Under the pieces are notes generated by a model. The model was not told the origin of the DNA. It saw nothing but the letters and a program-made list of their open reading frames with translations, and ran no database searches. The position numbers and the translations under genes were made by a program. 64,000 nucleotides of DNA from an uncultured Bacteroidales bacterium (GTDB lineage Bacteria > Bacteroidota > Bacteroidia > Bacteroidales > Bacteroidaceae): contig CACYHW010000003.1 of NCBI GenBank assembly GCA_902774335.1, forward strand, positions 124,001 to 188,000, given 5' to 3'. This document shows, one piece after another, positions 60,408 through 64,000 of this stretch; positions within the stretch are counted from its first letter, which is position 1, and every line of letters begins with the position of its first letter.

Positions 60408-60851
60408 TTATCTTTTCTTACGAAAAAACTCCTGAACTATCCCACCGCACTCATCGGCCAATACACCCGATGTGACCTCCGTCTTGGGATGGAGCGCATC
60501 CGGAGCAAAAACCGTATATCCGCGTTTGGGATCCGATGCCCCAAAAACCAAACGCTGCAACTGTGACCACCCGATAGCCCCTGCACACATAACACAAGGC
60601 TCAAGCGTAACGTAAAGAGTGCACTGGTCCAGATACTTGCCACCCAGATAAGAGGCGGCGGCTGTGATTGCCTGCATCTCGGCGTGGGCGGTGACATCGG
60701 TCAGGGTCTCGGTCAGGTTATGCGCACGTGCTATGACCATTCCGTTGCAAACCACCACGGCGCCAACGGGAATCTCGCCCTGGGCAGCAGCTGCGGCAGC
60801 CTCGTCCAGAGCCATCTTCATGTAGCGTATGTCCTGTTCCTGTTGTGTCAT
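60408..60851 (-). CDS. tadA: tRNA-specific adenosine deaminase TadA
   Basis: This 147-residue deaminase has the catalytic HAEMQAI (zinc His and Glu) and PCVMCAGA (two zinc Cys). It turns A34 of tRNA-Arg(ACG) into inosine. The start overlaps the stop of the upstream 67-residue gene by ATGA (60848-60851). Confidence 0.95.
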   Translation of the reverse strand: MTQQEQDIRYMKMALDEAAAAAAQGEIPVGAVVVCNGMVIARAHNLTETLTDVTAHAEMQAITAAASYLGGKYLDQCTLYVTLEPCVMCAGAIGWSQLQRLVFGASDPKRGYTVFAPDALHPKTEVTSGVLADECGGIVQEFFRKKR

Positions 60852-61051
60852 CGGCGCATCTCCTGCTCGTCAAAAAGAGTAGGATAATCCTGATCCAGAT
60901 TCTTGATTATGAATGTGATGAGAGTCTCTCTCATCCAACGGCTGCGGTTCCTTATCTTGTACTTGCGCAGGTAGTTCTCAATCATCTGCTTCTCGTCAGG
61001 ATTGACCAGGAAACTGTAGCGTTCAACTCTTGTGGAGGATTCCTTCTTCAT
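60848..61051 (-). CDS. Small ribbon-helix-helix-like protein coupled to tadA
   Basis: This 67-residue basic/helical protein shows VERYSFLVNPDEKQMIENYLRKYKIRNRSRWMRETLI. A first beta strand followed by two helices fits a ribbon-helix-helix DNA-binding dimer, but no named family is certain. Coupled to tadA by ATGA, it is probably made with it. A box TACCTTAG (plus CTAAGGTA, 61061-61068), two mismatches from consensus at the last TTTG, is a weak promoter candidate. Confidence 0.65.
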   Translation of the reverse strand: MKKESSTRVERYSFLVNPDEKQMIENYLRKYKIRNRSRWMRETLITFIIKNLDQDYPTLFDEQEMRR

Positions 61052-61101
61052 AACTGGCTACTAAGGTATTGATTTTGGATGAATATGCCGCGAATAATTC
61101 C

Positions 61102-61109
61102 TATTTTTG
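61102..61109 (+). promoter_or_regulatory. -7 box TATTTTTG for yraN-birA
   Basis: Perfect TAnnTTTG, 21 bp before the yraN ATG. A TTTG lies 24 nt upstream (61074-61077), slightly far. Confidence 0.6.
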
Positions 61110-61129
61110 CCTTATAAAAACCTATATAC

Positions 61130-61495
61130 ATGGCAGAACACAACATACTGGGTAAGGAAGGCGAGGATATGGCAGCTAACTACCTGACGGACAAAGGGTA
61201 CACTATCCTGGACAGAGACTGGCACTGCGGTCACAAGGACCTGGATCTGGTGGTTACAAAAGATGACACGGTGGTATTCGTGGAGGTCAAGACACGCACC
61301 TGCTCCACATGGGGCGACCCGCAGGATTTCGTGACGGACCGCAAGATACGCCGCATAGTAAACTCGGCCGATGCATACATCCGGTACAACAGGATTGACA
61401 AGGATGTCAGGTTCGACATAGTGTCAATCGTAGTAGAACATGGAGAATTCGTTATTGAACATATAGAGCAGGCGTTCTTTCCGCCTTTGGAATGA
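61130..61495 (+). CDS. yraN: YraN/UPF0102 family nuclease-fold protein
   Basis: This 121-residue protein has the restriction-endonuclease-like core GEDMAANYL, then HKDLDLVV..TVVFVEVKTR, the D..(E)xK pattern of the UPF0102 family. Cellular role unclear. The stop overlaps the birA start by four bases (61492-61495). Confidence 0.9.
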   Translation: MAEHNILGKEGEDMAANYLTDKGYTILDRDWHCGHKDLDLVVTKDDTVVFVEVKTRTCSTWGDPQDFVTDRKIRRIVNSADAYIRYNRIDKDVRFDIVSIVVEHGEFVIEHIEQAFFPPLE

Positions 61496-62289
61496 TGAGT
61501 AGGATAAAGTGGCACAGAAGTGACAGTATAGGTTCCACAAACACCTATCTGCGTGAACTTAACGGCGGTGATCCCGCCTATGATTATGAGGTTGCGGTGG
61601 CCGATTTCCAGACGGCCGGACGCGGACAGAAGGGTAACACCTGGGAGTCTGAACAGGGCAAGAACCTGCTGTTCAGTATCCTGGCGCATCCCAAGGGAAT
61701 AAAGGTGCAGGAACAGTTCTATATATCGGAGGCTATTGCGCTGGCGGTATCGGACGCAGTCATTGCGGCAGCGGGACCGGAGTATGCCGCCGGTTTCTCT
61801 GTCAAATGGTCCAACGACATATATTATAAGGACTTCAAGATGGCCGGCATCCTGATTGAGAACACCCTGCAGGGCAGCTCAATCCTGGACACTGTCGTGG
61901 GCGTGGGCCTGGACGTGAATCAGGAGGTATTTGTGAGCGATGCCCCCAACCCAATATCGCTCAAAAACATTACCGGCCGGGATTATGACCGCGACGCCCT
62001 GCTTGACGACATAATTGCCCGTTTCATCGGTTATATGGAACTTGATACCCCCAGTCAGCGGGCCGGCGTGGATGAGCTATACCGCAGCCGTCTGTACCGC
62101 CGCGAAGGGTACCATAAGTTCCGTGATGCACAAGGAGAGTTTGATGCTTGTATAGAGGGCATCCGTCCCGATGGCTGCCTGATGCTCCTTACCCGCAGCG
62201 GTGATCATCGGGTCTATGAATTCAAGCAGGTTCAGTTTGTGTTAGACCTTAAAAGTCATCCTCATCATCTAGGAGAGCCCGTCCGTTGA
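61492..62289 (+). CDS. birA: Biotin-[acetyl-CoA-carboxylase] ligase BirA (monofunctional)
   Basis: This 265-residue ligase starts with two Met codons and the family IGSTNTYLREL. The biotin/ATP loop is GRGQKGNTWES, and KWSNDIYYKDFKMAGIL is the catalytic domain core. There is no N-terminal HTH, so it is not a repressor. It attaches biotin to biotin carboxyl carrier proteins. Coupled to yraN by ATGA. Its last 41 bp overlap the convergent DUF4419 gene. Confidence 0.94.
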   Translation: MMSRIKWHRSDSIGSTNTYLRELNGGDPAYDYEVAVADFQTAGRGQKGNTWESEQGKNLLFSILAHPKGIKVQEQFYISEAIALAVSDAVIAAAGPEYAAGFSVKWSNDIYYKDFKMAGILIENTLQGSSILDTVVGVGLDVNQEVFVSDAPNPISLKNITGRDYDRDALLDDIIARFIGYMELDTPSQRAGVDELYRSRLYRREGYHKFRDAQGEFDACIEGIRPDGCLMLLTRSGDHRVYEFKQVQFVLDLKSHPHHLGEPVR

Positions 62290-63712
62290 TACGTGCTTTT
62301 GGGAAGCGCTTACGCAGGGCCTCCTCCTCATCGGGAGTCATGGAGCCCGATATCTCAAGTGAGCGTATATCCTTGCCGTCCATCCAGTCCGGAATGACAA
62401 CCTTGCCCACAAAACGCAGGGTAAGATTGTTTATACGGCCCATTTTGCGGATAATATCGGGAACCTTGTTTACCTTGAGCATGAGTCCGTCCGAGAATCC
62501 ATCGCCATTGTCCATTGCCTTAAACTCCTCAAGCAGCTCCTCCTCGGTCTTGCATATACGGGTAAACCATCCCATCTTGGGAGTCATGGCATAAGTCACG
62601 GGATCAACCTCCATACCTACTATTCCGGCCCAGAACTCCATCATCATGGTTTGTTCCACCTCGCCGGTAACATCATTGATTATTATGTACTTATACTCAG
62701 TCCTGACCATCTCTGGCAGCATGCTGTGGTCCATATTGACCTCGGCAGGTGTACGCCCGTTCTCATCATACGGCAGGAACTTAAGGAACCAGCCGTCAAA
62801 CTTGGTGGAGCCGATATCCATTCCGCAACTGAGTCCACGCACATCGCCCGGGCGGTATTTCTTGACAATACTCTTCCAGAAATCAACATCCGGCTTGCCT
62901 TTTGAAGCATTGACAAACTCCTGGAGTATGGGTTCCAGGTCATCAACCCACCAGTCTATGCCGTAAGCACGGAGTTTGCGGGTGCGGTCCAGTATGGACT
63001 GCCAGTCATCGGGGGTGCCCTTAAGCGTTACGCTTGGTATGCCGCAGGACGAATAAAGCACAATGTAGTCAAAGTATGACTTGACTGTCTCCATAAGCGC
63101 AATCTGTGATACCATGTGCTCTGTTACACCCGTTGTGGAGAACTTCTCTGATATGATATCGGCAATATCTCCCTTGGTATTGTCACGAATCTGTACGTAG
63201 AAGCTGTCCACAATGGCCTCCCAATCGGCCTCACCGCTCAACAAGTCCTTACCGCTCTGCACCACAAGGTCTATCTTGCCCTCATGATCTACAAACAGGT
63301 TGCGCAGCTCCTCCGGGTTATCATTAACATAATGAGCGAATCCCTGACAGATAAGGAACCAGATTACATCAGGGGTAAGCACCACCGGCCGATGATCGGC
63401 AAACGCATCAATCATGCCTTTAAAGAAGGGGTGCTGTCCGTACGAGGCATAGTTCTTATCACCTATGCCCCATGCCACAACCCTCTGGTTCTCACCGCGA
63501 ATCTCGCTCCTGTCAAGTATAACACTTACAAGCCTACCGCTACTGCGCATAATCCCGCTCAGGCTTTCACCTGTAGGTTCCGGCAGGTCCGGATCTACGC
63601 GGAACGTTATGCTGCCTTTCTCCTTACTCAAGATATCCTTCTTCTTGGCCTGAACGCCCGATGCAGCCAGAATTCCTGCCGCCAACAATAACCAAAATCT
63701 GATAGTTCTCAT
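62249..63712 (-). CDS. DUF4419 secreted protein
   Basis: This 487-residue protein has a signal peptide of about 22 residues (ending ASGVQA). The DUF4419 domain follows (about 60-430), with VVLTPDVIWFLICQGFAHYVNDN, DIADIISEKFSTTG and GIDWWVDDLEPILQEFVNA as typical stretches. A C-terminal tail begins near SMTPDEEEALRKRFPKA. Function unknown. Such proteins are found in Bacteroidota and fungi. The terminator of the upstream partial gene lies 31 bp before its start. Confidence 0.85.
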   Translation of the reverse strand: MRTIRFWLLLAAGILAASGVQAKKKDILSKEKGSITFRVDPDLPEPTGESLSGIMRSSGRLVSVILDRSEIRGENQRVVAWGIGDKNYASYGQHPFFKGMIDAFADHRPVVLTPDVIWFLICQGFAHYVNDNPEELRNLFVDHEGKIDLVVQSGKDLLSGEADWEAIVDSFYVQIRDNTKGDIADIISEKFSTTGVTEHMVSQIALMETVKSYFDYIVLYSSCGIPSVTLKGTPDDWQSILDRTRKLRAYGIDWWVDDLEPILQEFVNASKGKPDVDFWKSIVKKYRPGDVRGLSCGMDIGSTKFDGWFLKFLPYDENGRTPAEVNMDHSMLPEMVRTEYKYIIINDVTGEVEQTMMMEFWAGIVGMEVDPVTYAMTPKMGWFTRICKTEEELLEEFKAMDNGDGFSDGLMLKVNKVPDIIRKMGRINNLTLRFVGKVVIPDWMDGKDIRSLEISGSMTPDEEEALRKRFPKARINGRALLDDEDDF

Positions 63713-63742
63713 ATCTCTAGTCTTTAATTTTTTTCAAAAAAG

Positions 63743-63773
63743 ATACAATTGGGGCCTGACCCCTTTTGTATCA
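63743..63773 (-). terminator. TGA-anchored terminator hairpin, family member 3
   Basis: On the minus strand the stem opens with bases of the TGA stop of the partial gene, TGATACAAAAGGGG, and closes with CCCCAATTGTATC, followed by T's (63735-63742). The loop reads TCAGG. A two-base mismatch sits at the place where the members at 10631 and 38536 also have a bulge or mismatch. Confidence 0.75.
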
Positions 63774-64000
63774 TTTTTCACACACGGCACGGACACAATA
63801 ACCATTTGTCCTGTCTCTGGCCGGTATATGTATCTTAGACATCCTTGATCCGAGCGAAGAGCTTACATCCTCTTTATAGTCAAGCTCAACCTCATCGGAT
63901 GTACCGAATTCATATTTATCGAACTCCAGTACTACGCAACCCCGCCACATATAGCTATTTTCGGAGCTCATTTTATCGGATGTCATATAAATGCCTCTAT
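63771..64000 (-). CDS. FISUMP-like/C-type-lectin-fold surface protein (5' partial, C-terminal end)
   Basis: Only the last about 76 residues are in the window; the frame is open to the edge (RGIYMTSDKM...). The Gly-Ile-Tyr-Met-Thr-Ser start and the final ARDRTNGYCVRAVCEK match the end of the Bacteroidota FISUMP/major-paralogous domain, normally an outer-surface module. Confidence in the family is moderate because the main part lies outside. Confidence 0.6.
   Translation of the reverse strand, partial: RGIYMTSDKMSSENSYMWRGCVVLEFDKYEFGTSDEVELDYKEDVSSSLGSRMSKIHIPARDRTNGYCVRAVCEK

Overview
The window looks like chromosome of a gut-type Bacteroidales bacterium (phylum Bacteroidota). Three things point there. 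Promoters have the phylum's TAnnTTTG -7 box, sometimes with an upstream TTTG box. The gene families are typical: a DUF349 repeat protein, a DUF5683 gene after parAB, a DUF4834 gene after pssA, a DUF4419 protein and a FHS-family fucose permease. There are also type IX secretion (T9SS) parts: a PorW/SprE-like lipoprotein, a PorX response regulator and proteins with T9SS-type C-terminal sorting domains. No rRNA, CRISPR array, integrase or transposase was seen.

Layout. 1-4056: a probable L-fucose/L-galactose-type oxidative sugar cluster (aldo/keto reductase cut by the window edge, lactonase-like amidohydrolase, permease, zinc alcohol dehydrogenase). 4057-10627: DUF349 protein, MgtE, RsmA, a flippase-like membrane protein and MeaB, with two unusual long palindromes. 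10661-14452: an envelope/signalling group (barrel-like protein, Hanks-type kinase, small regulator-like protein, Fn3/EF-hand/leucine-rich lipoprotein). 14543-16432: an AT-rich accessory cassette beginning with four 11-bp phased direct repeats and a promoter, then a DUF6140-like small protein, an LHH-type HNH nuclease, two micro-proteins and a multi-span membrane protein. It ends beside tRNA-Gln, whose 3' half is copied in inverted orientation. 16881-34311: housekeeping genes (rsfS, ftsH, cdsA, lpxB, parA, parB, DUF5683, lytic transglycosylase, rel, merR, M23 peptidase, alaS, rsmD, a helicase). 34319-43778: a large TonB-receptor-like barrel, small secreted proteins, tRNA-Pro, then a T9SS regulatory operon (small membrane protein, porW, porX) continuing into tsaE. 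43879-49247: a lipoprotein, a C10 cysteine protease with a T9SS-like tail and an M13 metalloprotease. 49299-55531: trxA, dnaE, psd, pssA, DUF4834. 55541-58576: a repeat-rich spacer, tRNA-Lys, and a minus-strand operon of VTC-type polyphosphate polymerase, DUF4956, DUF2490 and a mini T9SS-tail protein. 58684-64000: frr, rsgA, tadA, yraN, birA, DUF4419 and a truncated FISUMP-like surface protein.

How the parts connect. cdsA, pssA and psd form the route from CDP-diacylglycerol through phosphatidylserine to phosphatidylethanolamine. PorW and PorX are known T9SS regulators, and the C10 protease and the mini-CTD protein are plausible T9SS clients in the same window. The most unusual features are non-coding. 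Several long hairpins have arms that run into the stop codons or 3' ends of flanking genes. Two of them share an identical 36-nt core inside locus-specific, mutually complementary stems. Three smaller hairpins share a different design with TGA at or in the base of the stem. The AT-rich nuclease cassette behind phased repeats is the best candidate for an undescribed system.
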